Origin: Saccoglossus kowalevskii
Taxonomy: Eukaryota > Hemichordata > Enteropneusta > Harrimaniidae
Length of the DNA stretch: 15,452 nucleotides
Reading direction: 5' to 3'
Assembly (NCBI RefSeq): GCF_000003605.2
Contig: NW_003139830.1
Coordinates: 4,890 to 20,341, forward strand
The notes beneath the pieces were generated by a model. That model was not told where the DNA came from and did not search any database. It saw nothing but the letters and a program-made list of their open reading frames with translations. Made by a program: the position numbers and the translations under genes. Below, piece after piece: positions 1-8,373 of the stretch. Numbering within the stretch: position 1 is the stretch's first letter; the number at the start of each line of letters is the position of its first letter.

Positions 1-1370
1 ATAAAACATAGTTTATTAACATGCGTGATAGATGCAAAGGTAATAGATACAATTTTGCGGAATAATATTTTAATATTGCTAATATTGTAAGAGTTTATGG
101 GATATGAATTATATGATATGACGACGTCACAGTGATAAGCCACATAGGGGGTTTTGAATAAAAAATGTGTCGCATGAACCCGCGCCTATCTTTATTACCT
201 CTGTTCTTCCAGCAAGCATGTCATATAACTCATATCAAAGTGTTCCGCGCAATAAAGCTACACAATATAAGTCAGGCGCATATTTCACCAAACATCGACG
301 CATAGCAACGATGCCCCTCTGAGTATTAACATACATAAACTACTTGAACTGAGCATAAAACAATTCAACACAATATAACACTTGTAGTTTGTAACATTTT
401 CCGAATACAAATCACATCCGCTACAATATCAAGCACTTAAATTACCAGACAAATCGAACAAAGTGACAACCCTGTTTTTATTTGAAAGTAACACCATCAC
501 ACTTAAGTATAATTGGCTATACACTTTACATGTTTCATATATACTGCGCAGTCATGACGTCACTAACCGAATTGGTGTAAGCGTAGAATTACTAGCGACG
601 CAAAAAACGCAAATCTTGACCTTGGGGGGGGGGTGAGACTGTCGAGTTTAAATTAGGCACGACAACATTGCGCGTCAAGGAGAACATCAGAATGCACGCA
701 ATCACACTATGACACGTTTTCTGGTGATATAATAAGCATTTCCCAAAAACCTGCATATTAACAAAAACAAAACAATTGGCCATGCCCAGTGTGTGACAAA
801 CACATATGATCGGCGCATTCGTAGATGCCGCAGGCTTCATGGTTGGCTGCCAGAGAATGATATCTCAGACAATTAATAAATTTATTAATTTGACTAGGAA
901 TATAGGCAGTTTTTTTTATAAAAATAGGGGCATGTAACTGGTAGTTAACGTAACCCTAAAGGGTGAAACCAACCTGCGCTAGATTTAAATTTCTCGAATA
1001 TTTTAATCAACGCTCTCATCCACAAAAATACGACAATTTATATTCTGACCTTGACTTTTAACCCAAAATTGTAACCATGTCATACGAGTTGTACATGAAA
1101 ACATTAGTTAGTGAAAGTCTATAGATGATAACAATCATTCAATCGCCTATTTTGTTCAATTTAATGTCATGCAATCAATATATACCACGTTTGGGTTTCA
1201 GCTGTTCGTTAGATGGCTTTTGCTGGTTGTCGTCGATTTTTGTATCATTATCATCCGTCGCCTGTATCTTATTTTCATGTAGTGTTTTCCAAGCTTTGAT
1301 GTCATTTGCTGGATTCCTATTTTGTCTTTCCTGTTTTTTCTGTGTTTTTTTTTTGCGTTAACAATTAGCT
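1..1370. other. Non-coding flank, no gene recognised
   Basis: This AT-rich stretch has no reading frame with recognisable protein character. Short open frames on both strands (for example 592-840 minus and 1125-1361 plus) have biased, low-information compositions and no motif. The only structured items seen are a run of ten G at 624-633 and an AT palindrome at 871-890, listed separately. It may be intron or intergenic DNA. Confidence 0.6.
871..890. repeat. Perfect 20-bp AT palindrome
   Basis: The sequence aattaataaatttattaatt equals its own reverse complement over all 20 bases. It is made only of A and T, so chance in AT-rich DNA is a plausible origin. It could form a small cruciform or be a homeodomain-type site, since TAATAA and TTAAT cores are present, but nothing adjacent supports a function. 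Confidence 0.8.
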
Positions 1371-1372
1371 TT

Positions 1373-1567
1373 CAATTAGCTTTAACAAATGACATCAGTG
1401 ATCCGCCAGACAGTAAACTTTTAGTTTCGTCGTGAGCGTCATCTTAAAAAATCTGTGACAAGTTGGACATATAAGATGCAATAGACCCCATGTCGTCTGC
1501 ATCATCAGACAACTCGGAGCAGTTATCGTTATCATTAAAACAAATATATCCTTTGGTTCCCCTGAAA
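1373..1567 (-). other. Acidic reading frame with one stop, possible exon remnant
   Basis: On the minus strand one frame reads a Cys, Asp, Asn and Ser-rich segment (including NDNDNCSELSDDADDMGS and DDAHDETKSLLSGG). It is interrupted by a single TAA at 1446-1444 and ends at a TGA near 1373. The acidic, serine-rich composition looks more protein-like than the longer overlapping frame at 1395-1700, which is rich in Met, Thr and Cys. A possible splice acceptor (tttgaaatttcag) lies just upstream on this strand. About 64 codons with one stop is not strong evidence, and no family is recognised. It could be a degraded exon or chance. Confidence 0.15.
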
Positions 1568-1791
1568 TTTCAAAAGCCCGTGCCTTTATCTTAGCGAAAG
1601 CCATTTTCATCATTCCCGTGTCAGGTTTACATCGGCGTGCAGAAACGTATCTCCTCGATTCCCCGGGACAGGAGATTGGGCAAGAAAAAACACTAGGCAT
1701 GGAAAAGGGGAGGAATTCTTATATTTTTTTTTGCCAGTGCAGGTAGCATTTAGCATTTGTGTGACAAACAAGTTCGTCTATTTCAATGGGT

Positions 1792-1998
1792 CGCCATGAT
1801 GGCGGTTTGTGTTTCTCAATTAACTTGTGTCTATCTTGGCTAACGTTCACCCGGTCAAGTATATGTGTACTCAAAGCGTTTTTTTCTTTTGCATTACAGA
1901 CGGAATGTTCATGTTTATACTTTCGTTGATTGATGACATGTCGTGATTTCCCGTTAGTCTTGTAAACTGAGTATCACGTGATGAACTCAATATGGCGG
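1792..1998 (+). promoter_or_regulatory. Candidate promoter/5' end: ATGGCGG motifs and CACGTG E-box
   Basis: Two ATGGCGG motifs occur 193 bp apart, at 1799-1805 and 1992-1998. The first lies inside the palindrome cgccatgatggcg (1792-1804). The second is 11 bp after the palindromic E-box TCACGTGA (1974-1981). In animal promoters ATGGCGG is the core of YY1 sites and of the TISU start context, and CACGTG is bound by USF/Myc-type bHLH proteins. Neither ATG opens a long frame: the first stops after 15 codons and the second after 6. A first exon could only exist if splicing follows quickly. This is motif evidence only. Confidence 0.2.
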
Positions 1999-2144
1999 TC
2001 TCCGTAGAATGATAGATATTTTACTGACAAACCAAGATATTTTAATGACAACAGTATGATATCAAAAAATAAAACTAAGGTATGAAATGAAAGCTTAAAT
2101 ATTTCCGGGGGAAAAGAGATAACTGGTATTTGAACATACGGAGG

Positions 2145-2181
2145 ATTATTATTATTATTACCAAACGCTTCAGCGTGGTAT
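2145..2181 (-). repeat. (TAA)n tail plus stem-loop, possible 3' end of a minus-strand retroposon
   Basis: Read on the minus strand, a near-palindrome (taccacgctgaagcgtttggta, where CGCT pairs with AGCG and TACCA with TGGTA around a two-base bulge) is followed directly by about five TAA units at 2145-2160. A 3' stem-loop followed by a short simple repeat is the usual end structure of many LINEs and SINEs. No coding remnant was recognised in the next few hundred bases upstream on that strand (2182-2840), so the body would be a SINE or an old truncated copy. Confidence 0.3.
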
Positions 2182-2840
2182 TAAGAGTTTGTTTTCAGGG
2201 GTGGGTGATACCAAGGTGGAAAATGGATGCACATATGGGGTTTATTCCTGGAATTGCAATATAGAGGGTTCAGGCTGAAATACAATATATAGTGTTTTCA
2301 TATTCTGCTGCTGTAAATAATGAACGATTTGTTCCAAAATTCAGTGTGTTGTGTGCATTCCAGGGTTATTCGTTTTTTGCTGAACACAACCCTACTGGGA
2401 AATCTGCATTGTTACTTGAATGAGAGCTAATTAAACAGCCAATTTTAACAGCCTGTCATGTGATTTTACTCTGAATGTCAACATGAAAAGAGGCTTGTTC
2501 ATTTTACGCTGGAATTATTGGGAGTAGAATATATGAGGGATAGTGTAAACAGAGATGAGTATACTGAAAAGTAATATCTATCCTTTTTTTGCATCGCTAA
2601 GTATTTCTGCTTTAGTATATTGGTTTGAAAATGTTGAATTTGCAAGACATTCTATGTGGGGTTTTTTACCGAAACTCCCCTATTGATCAAATCCCTGGTT
2701 TGAAGCGGAACGGCACACCACGTGATTCGTTTGAATACAGTGGTGAAGGCAAACATGCGGTACTCCACTGACGGGATGACTTACATCGTCAGCGGTCGTC
2801 GCTGAGCTGCTCGCTACAACTTCGGTTGTGATGTTGCTTG
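2182..2840. other. Non-coding stretch, nothing recognised
   Basis: No protein motif, RNA gene or clear repeat boundary was seen here. The minus-strand open frame covering 2680-2988 has Ser, Thr and His-rich composition without a motif and runs into the repeat nest to the right, so it is not treated as a gene. Confidence 0.5.
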
Positions 2841-3065
2841 TTAGCCGTGGATTGAATGAATCTTGATTACCGGTTAAAATGTTGCTCATTTGGCGCCGGT
2901 TATCTTTATTTGGAACTGGGTAACGTTGCAACGTCGCCAGCAGAAACCTTCTGTTACTTTGATGTTGATGGTTGCGTCTCCATGGCAATCGCTAATTTTA
3001 CTGCGAGCGGATCTTATGAGAGCCCATCAGGGTTTATATAACTCGGTTTCCAGGTGGTCAACATT

Positions 3066-3116
3066 AAGTTCTCCCAATCGTAGTATTCCATGTGATGTAC
3101 ATGCCAAAAATGTTGC
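3066..3116 (+). repeat. Short direct repeat unit, copy 1
   Basis: The unit begins aagttctcccaatcgtagta and ends ccaaaaatgttgc. It matches 3477-3534 in the same orientation, apart from a few substitutions and about 7 extra bases in the second copy. In the second position it directly follows the 280-bp unit, which suggests both belong to one larger repeat. Confidence 0.75.
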
Positions 3117-3195
3117 TGAACAATTTGAACCGCACAAAAATAGCAGACGAAAATGCGTTTACAAAATAAAAATAGTTCGGTAGCCAATGGAAATG

Positions 3196-3475
3196 CCATG
3201 TTCATTTGCATATCGACCATGAAAATACCGAAACATTATTGCAAGGGTGATATACAAATTAGTTTTAGTCAAAATAAGTGACTGCCTAGAAGTACTATTA
3301 CTTTTGTTCAAATTTCATTCCCCTCGGCAAGTATATTCATGTACCCCAAGGGAAAATTATCGTACTTCTAAGTATTGTTTATTCTTGAAATGTTTCGAAA
3401 AACGGTACTCCTAAAGGGACTACTTTGTTTGCTCTCAGACCGCTTTTGCATATGGGGTGTGGTAATACCGATTTT
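3196..3475 (+). repeat. 280-bp direct repeat, copy 1 (pairs with 4531-4798)
   Basis: Both copies begin ccatgttcatttgcatat and end taccgatttt, with long shared stretches between (for example aaaataagtgactgcctaga). By eye they are roughly 85 percent identical with several small indels, and they lie about 1.3 kb apart. Inside this copy tagaagtac (3287-3295) and gtacttcta (3362-3370) are exact inverted complements, so the unit contains a foldable core. No coding was seen. Confidence 0.85.
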
Positions 3476-3476
3476 C

Positions 3477-3534
3477 AAGTTCTCTCAAATGTAGTATTCC
3501 ATATGATGTACACATAATATGCCAAAAATGTTGC
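3477..3534 (+). repeat. Short direct repeat unit, copy 2
   Basis: Second copy of the unit at 3066-3116, sharing aagttctc, gtagtattcca, gatgtaca and gccaaaaatgttgc. It abuts the right end of the 280-bp repeat at 3475. Confidence 0.75.
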
Positions 3535-3603
3535 GATTTTGCCAATGAAAACAAGCCGGTAGGCTGGTTGGTGATCCGCCCCGCTCAACATACAAGCATT
3601 ATG

Positions 3604-4367
3604 TTTTCGGCTGTTGCCATGGTAGGACATAAACGTGAAGCTATTGCTAGGACGTATTCTGCCATTAAATGTATTATTTCCAACCGTTTTGCTTTAGTAT
3701 TTTCTAGATTGAAGGCAGCATTTACATTTCATTCAAAGTTCAAAGTTGCATTGAGATTATGTTGATACAGTTCGCGCCGGTGATCTCTTACCAGTGTGCA
3801 ACGTAGAGGAAAATAAAAGGCATGATCATTTGAACACTGCTATTACAAGACTGGTAGGAGGTAATAAATTTTGGGCGAAAGTATTAAAAAACAGTTTTTG
3901 GCTGTTGCCATGGTAGCTGTGGGCCAGGATTGTTTTTCCAATTAGTGACGGCACGATCTGCTTGTCAAGTATGAACAAAATTAGCCAAGCCAAAAAAAAA
4001 TTACACAGGAGTTAAAAGCCTTTGCTGGTGAAAAGTTGCCCCAACGTTGGAGTAAATTTTCTCGATGGTGAAAATAGACATAAAAAACAGTAAATTGTTG
4101 CCCACACTCAAACTCAGTAGAATGACCTACGTACGTGCTATTTAATCATTGAAATGTAGGGTGTGATACATTTGGCGTGAAGGTATTCAAAACATCAGTT
4201 TTTGGCTGTTGTCATGGAAACGGTGGTCAGGATTTGTTTTCCGATTTTACAAATAGTATCTTTGTGCCCACACTCAATCTGAGTAGAATGGGCTATGTCT
4301 GAAGTGTTTTATCCTAAGTTTGTAAGAAGCTATCCAAAAATAATTTTTTGGCTGTTGCTATGGCAAC
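3604..4367 (+). repeat. Four copies of a ggctgttg-catgg module resembling RFX X-boxes
   Basis: Four related 14-bp sites lie at 3613-3626 (GTTGCCATGGTAGG), 3904-3917 (GTTGCCATGGTAGC), 4208-4221 (GTTGTCATGGAAAC) and 4354-4367 (GTTGCTATGGCAAC). The last fits the RFX family X-box consensus GTTGCYATGGYAAC exactly and the others are partial matches. Flanks are also shared: tttttggc precedes three of them and a gg-caggatt stretch follows two, so they arose by duplication of a longer module. Whether RFX proteins bind here is inference. Confidence 0.6.
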
Positions 4368-4530
4368 AGTTGGAACATTTTTTTTAGATTGTTCCTAATA
4401 TCTAAGGTGAAGGTGTGAGCGAATTCGGCCAAGCCAAAACAATCACAGAAGAATTAATACGTGAAAAATACTGAAAATCACGCACACAGACACATAAAAG
4501 CGATTTTAAGAACAATCCTAGTGAAGATTA

Positions 4531-4798
4531 CCATGTTCATTTGCATATTGACCGTGAAAATACCATAAGCCCTATTGCATGGATGATATGCAAATTAGTT
4601 TTAATCAAAATAAGTGACTGCCTAGAAGTACGATTACCGTTGTTCAAATTTCATTTCACTCGGCATGTATATTCATGTACCCAAGTGTAAAATATCGTAC
4701 TTCTAAATATTGTTTATGTCTGCTATGTTTCGAAAAACGCTACTACTTTGTTTGCTCTCAGACTTCATTTGCATATGGGGTGTGGGAATACCGATTTT
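4531..4798 (+). repeat. 280-bp direct repeat, copy 2
   Basis: Second copy of the unit at 3196-3475. Its inverted core is longer: tagaagtacgat (4623-4634) and atcgtacttcta (4694-4705) are perfect 12-bp complements separated by 59 bases. A conserved fold in both copies points to a non-autonomous DNA transposon or a structured repeat rather than random duplication. Confidence 0.85.
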
Positions 4799-4800
4799 GA

Positions 4801-6430
4801 TTTCCGGGACGAATCAAAATAAACTGCAGTACATATGTAATAATGTGGAATAATTAATTTTCACTTTAAACATTTTTCCGCTAAAATAAATTCCAGTGAA
4901 AATGCAATTTGACACAGCACAGTGAAAACTGGATTCACACGTAATGCTTGAAAACTTTTCATCAAAAATAAAGTGAGACTCTATGTGTATTCACGAGAGT
5001 TGGAAATGAACAAATTATATAACACCCAACCCTACCACTCCATACACAATGTAAACTACACCCCAAAACATATTTTCACCAGTGTGGTCTATTTGACTTC
5101 AGGAGAAATTGAAATAAATTATATAACAACGAACTTAGTTATAATTTCCGCCTCTAGTTCAGCACTGATTAAATAAACTACCTCAACTTTATGCCAAGTT
5201 GAAGGTATTCAATGCCTACATTCAGTGACTTCAAAATCTATGTTTCAATCCCAGGAATTTCACCTGCTATTAATTGCATGTTTGTTATTTTCTATTGCAA
5301 TGTCAATTCCTTGCGATTACTCGGAACAAAAAAGCTGTAACCACAGACCGTCTAGGTGTTGTAACTACATACTGGTGTAAGATCAGTTAGGCAGGCATGA
5401 ACTATGCATGTGAAGCTAGCTGAGATGTATGTCCAATTATATAGATTTCTCATTGTTTGGTAACTATTTGCTGCAAAAGCAACAAAAATCAATATAAAAA
5501 TATTACCCACACTGCATTCTACAGGTTACATGTTATTATTACTATTTAGCAAAGTACACACATTTTTCTACGTACTTTGCTAACTTGACGTTAGGAAGTT
5601 AATTATCTGAACTCATGAATTTGTTGTTTTTCGTCGGAACAGTGCGTTGTCTAAAAGTAAATTTCTTTGCTGTTCCTACTTTTTTGTTTGACATTACAAA
5701 ATTCATCTCAGGAGAAATTCTTTTGTCAGTCGGAGTTTTAGGTTTGGTGTGTCTACCCATTTCAATTTTGAGACATTGATTGCAGAGTTTAAATTTACTA
5801 AACTGTTTTTCCATTTAGATGCTTTCGATATCAACCAGGTATTTTTCCTATTTTGCCTATTGTTTTAATGCATGGCTAAACCATGTGGCCCTGGAACATG
5901 AATTGACTACAGGTTTAATATGGAATTACGTAAACCGGTAGTATGAGATTTTTATGGAAATATAGCCTTTGAATTTTAAACAAATATTGAAAAAAATACC
6001 GAATTAAAAACATCTCAAAAATTATATAACCATAATATTGTTTTTGTTGATGTCGGGATCCAAGCTGTAAGCGTCGATCGTTGGGTTATTGTCGTTCGCC
6101 ACACAAACCTAAACAACCGTGCCTAAACAAACGCCAGAATGATGTGTTCTCCGTATTGTGACTTTGAAATGGATTGCAAACCCCCAACAAAGAAAGCATG
6201 ATCTTTAAGTTCAACTTGTGACCAACTAGATGAGACTGAGGGATTGAAGGCAAAAGAATGCAAAAAACTACGAGTCACAGGCAAAAATGTATGCCACCAA
6301 TAACAACCGGTGAAATTGCACCCAGGTAATTGTCATCTGTTTCAAAGAATACGGGGGAACGCACAATTCGGCGACGATGTATTGTATTGTTTGGTATTGT
6401 AATTCTCCACTATTGGTAAATAAATTACAG
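4801..6430. other. Non-coding stretch before the recombinase remnant
   Basis: AT-rich DNA without a recognised gene. The minus-strand open frame at 5599-5814 is Lys and Thr-rich and ends at an ordinary stop, but has no motif and no supporting splice context, so it was not called. The only structural item noted is the hairpin at 5546-5583. Positions 6144-6290 contain a weak plus-strand frame (MMCSPYCDFEMDCKPPTKKA, then a stop) that might be an earlier piece of the recombinase gene, but no motif confirms this. Confidence 0.5.
5546..5583. repeat. 12-bp perfect inverted repeat (hairpin)
   Basis: The arm ttagcaaagtac (5546-5557) and its exact complement gtactttgctaa (5572-5583) flank a 14-base loop. 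The arm is of mixed composition, so it is less likely to be chance than the AT palindrome elsewhere. No surrounding element boundary was recognised. Confidence 0.75.
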
Positions 6431-6807
6431 GACATGATGAAGGTAATTTCGAAAGCTGTGGACTTGTGCAGAGTGTACACCAACTACTGTATAAGAGCGA
6501 CGGCGTGCAAAGTTTTGCATTCGGCCGGAGTTGAGACAAGGCGTATCATGTACGTGTCACAAAAACGATGCGAGAATCCGATCTTACATCATCAAACCTC
6601 CCCGAAAACAACGTCAAAACTTGTCAAGCATACTGTCACAAAACTGTCTTTGGTTATACCAAAGATGTCGCTGTACATACACCGCGTCCCGCCGCGTCTC
6701 AAACTTCCACAGTTACAAGTAGTATGATGAGTCACATAATTGGTTTGTTTTACTACTGTACTTTCAATGGGCACATTACAATCCAAATTGTACAAAAACC
6801 GGAATGA
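6431..6807 (+). pseudogene. Crypton-type tyrosine recombinase, C-terminal catalytic remnant, frameshifted
   Basis: Three reading frames read in succession give the end of a Crypton-like tyrosine recombinase, an enzyme that cuts and rejoins DNA through a covalent phosphotyrosine bond. The first frame starts after a splice-type acceptor (taaattacag, ending 6430) with MMKVISKAVDLCRVY, then TNYCIRATA and a helix ending ETRRIMYV near 6555. The usual H-x-x-R box is Y-x-x-R here: TAC at 6485-6487 and Arg at 6494-6496, one base from His. The second frame gives CHKNDARIRSY, with the second catalytic His at 6558-6560 and the likely nucleophilic Tyr at 6585-6587, nine residues apart as the family requires. 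The third frame carries a tail ending GLFYYCTFNGHITIQIV before the TGA at 6805-6807, like the beta-rich C-terminal tails of animal Crypton-derived proteins. At least two frameshifts and the lost His mark it as dead. The N-terminal catalytic Arg region was not found upstream. Confidence 0.7.
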
Positions 6808-7088
6808 AAACGTGAACATTTGTTTTAATGATCCAAACTGTACACGACCCTGCATTTCAGAAAGTCATATTTTGTTATGCTAATTTTTTGTGTTAATGCT
6901 GCTCTATTGACGTTTCGATTTCACGCGGAATACAAATTAGTATGTATTCAATTTGAACTGTGTTACGCATGTAATTTTTGTATGCATTCAGTGTACAACT
7001 ACATACTATTCTTATAAATATTCATGTTCAAGGGTCATAATCATGATCTTATAGTAGATGCAAGTTAACTAGTTTTTTACTAGTTTTA
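6808..7088. other. Non-coding spacer
   Basis: AT-rich spacer between the recombinase remnant and the minus-strand open frame. A 7-bp inverted repeat (aactagt, tttt, actagtt) lies near its right end. Nothing else was recognised. Confidence 0.5.
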
Positions 7089-7583
7089 TCAAATTGTCAA
7101 CATACTGGTATAATATACAACAAATACCCCCCCGCCAAATTTGGGCATATCACTTGATATTGCACAATTCACGTCATATGTGCACGAGCCGCAGGACGAG
7201 ATACGTTGCTGTCGCCTTGACCATGACGAACTGCACGACGTCTTCTCGTACCGCATCTTCTGGTGCTTGAATATGACCGGGAAACTTCCATATAACGTCT
7301 TACAAAAGTTCTTGCCAATATCGTCTCCGATGGTGCTGCCCAGATCTAATGACGGAGACACATCGAGCGCAGTACGCTCACGTAGTGGCACCGTCGACAA
7401 TAACTGTGTAGCTTGAGACTGCGGCCTATCTCTGTCACGATAGACATCCCTTTGAGATGCATATGGTGCTTCTTGAATAACAACTGATTTCTGTAAAATA
7501 TCACTAGCGCTTCTTAAATAATTGCAGGCATCTCTGATGCTATCAGAGCTCACATTAAAACGTTCTCTCCCGCCAGTGGCCAT
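7089..7583 (-). CDS. Hypothetical protein or first-exon fragment, 164 codons
   Basis: An intact frame opens with ATG at 7583-7581 in a fair animal start context (ctgtcATGG), with an in-frame TAA three codons upstream. It begins MATGGRERF. The first ~95 residues look like real protein: balanced composition, amphipathic SSDSIRDACNYLRSASDIL (residues 12-30), an Asp/Arg-rich turn DVYRDRDRP, and a Leu/Ser-rich segment ending GDDIGKNF. After that the frame becomes Ser, Arg and Cys-rich and less convincing. A textbook splice donor (TTTT|GTAAGA on the minus strand, near 7309) falls at that change, so the true exon may end there. Alternatively a frameshift occurred, since a neighbouring frame of 7210-7290 encodes the Arg-rich stretch CGTRRRRAVRHGQGD. 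No domain or family is assigned. Such N-terminal pieces often belong to multicopy or transposon-linked genes, but that is inference. Confidence 0.35.
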   Translation of the reverse strand: MATGGRERFNVSSDSIRDACNYLRSASDILQKSVVIQEAPYASQRDVYRDRDRPQSQATQLLSTVPLRERTALDVSPSLDLGSTIGDDIGKNFCKTLYGSFPVIFKHQKMRYEKTSCSSSWSRRQQRISSCGSCTYDVNCAISSDMPKFGGGVFVVYYTSMLTI

Positions 7584-8320
7584 GACAGGTTAGATCCTTT
7601 AGACCTCCTTTATTTGTGTCTTTCATTTTATATTCCTAATTTTCAGCATGAATTTCATATCACGGCTACATGAAATAGTCAAAAACAAACAAACAAACAA
7701 ACACACAAACACACAAACAAACACACACACACAAACACACACAAACACACAAACACACAAATAAATAAATAAATAAATAAATAAATAAACATTGCGTTTA
7801 AACTCATCCAACGGGCTGCCTGAAGGTGATAATCATTTTGGTGCAAGATTGGAGGGTTGTTTATTTATTAATGATAAAATAACGAAGGAGTATTGAAATA
7901 ATAATGGCGAAAGAAATTCAGAATAATGATAAAATAATGAAACAATAATGGCGAAAGGTTTATAAACATTAAAAACACATCCATAACAGAGATGAATGAA
8001 AAAAACTTAAACTGATTCAAGTACTTGTACTCTGGGTTAACTGCATGGGACTGCAGAGACATACCTCGTCACTTGTTTATTCCTCCTTCTTTTGAATCGT
8101 CCTTTTTCAAGTGCCCTGTAACACGCTGTACACGTACATTTCTTTACTTCTCTCTCTAAAAAATAGAGCTCTTTCTAATACTATTCAACGACTTTAGAAA
8201 TATGTTTATACTATTATGGATAGCAATGCCACCTCATACATAAATGATTGCATGGTTAACTTCACCAATGCGCAATAATCACAGCAATAGGGTGTACAGT
8301 AGTTTGTAATCCAACCTGAG
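7584..8320. other. Non-coding stretch with simple repeats
   Basis: No gene was recognised. Apart from the microsatellite (7681-7790), there is a locally repetitive AT-rich patch at 7870-7960 in which ataatggcgaaag occurs twice and aatgataaaataa recurs. This suggests slippage-type tandem duplication. Confidence 0.5.
7681..7790 (+). repeat. Compound microsatellite (CAAA)n-(CACAAA)n-(AAAT)n
   Basis: The tract passes from CAAA repeats through mixed CACA/CACAAA repeats into about eight pure AAAT units. The minus-strand open frame across it (LFIYLFIYLCVCVFVCV...) is simply the translation of the repeat and is not a gene. The AAAT end could be the A-rich tail of an old retroposon on the plus strand, but no body was recognised to its left. 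Confidence 0.95.
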
Positions 8321-8373
8321 AAAACTGTATCCTTATTTCAATAGCCCACCTATTGAAATAAGGATACAGTTTT
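8321..8373. repeat. Perfect 24-bp inverted repeat with 5-base loop
   Basis: The left arm aaaactgtatccttatttca plus atag (8321-8344) and the right arm at 8350-8373 are exact complements over all 24 bases, with the loop cccac (8345-8349). Pairing stops sharply at both outer ends. The arms have mixed composition, so chance is very unlikely. Possible explanations are a recent inverted micro-duplication from template switching, the core of a small foldback element, or a transcribed hairpin. The stem is perfectly paired and the loop very short, which does not resemble a typical animal pre-microRNA. Confidence 0.9.

Larger units (their letters stand above)
2841..4800. repeat. Nest of diverged direct repeats
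   Basis: This block is built from segments that recur within it in direct orientation. They include a 270-280 bp unit (3196-3475 and 4531-4798), a 50-58 bp unit (3066-3116 and 3477-3534), a module around cccacactcaa..gagtagaatg (4101-4124 and 4267-4290), a ggctgttgccatgg module four times between 3608 and 4367, and a gccaagccaaaa motif near 3982 and 4430. The copies differ by substitutions and indels, so the array is old. No coding content was recognised. It is probably a composite of non-autonomous transposons, or one long repeat with internal duplications. Confidence 0.7.

Noticed and set aside
1395-1700. Minus-strand 101-codon frame
   Set aside because: Met, Cys and Thr-rich without a motif; an overlapping acidic frame looks more protein-like, though also weak.
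2680-3220. Several overlapping open frames on both strands
   Set aside because: They overlap the repeat nest, none has a motif, and their ends do not coincide with splice signals.
5599-5814. Minus-strand 71-codon Lys/Thr-rich frame
   Set aside because: Composition alone is not enough; no motif, homologous pattern or splice context was recognised.
7141-7416. Plus-strand open frame opposite the hypothetical minus-strand protein
   Set aside because: It is an antisense shadow of the more protein-like minus-strand frame and has no start context or motif.
7681-7790. CRISPR-like array
   Set aside because: It is a pure microsatellite without spacers, in a eukaryotic setting.
7623-7811. Minus-strand open frame rich in Cys, Val, Phe and Leu
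   Set aside because: It is the translation of the compound microsatellite at 7681-7790.
8321-8373. Pre-microRNA
   Set aside because: The stem is perfectly paired over only 24 bp with a 5-base loop, unlike the longer bulged stems of animal precursors; without small-RNA data it is left as an inverted repeat.
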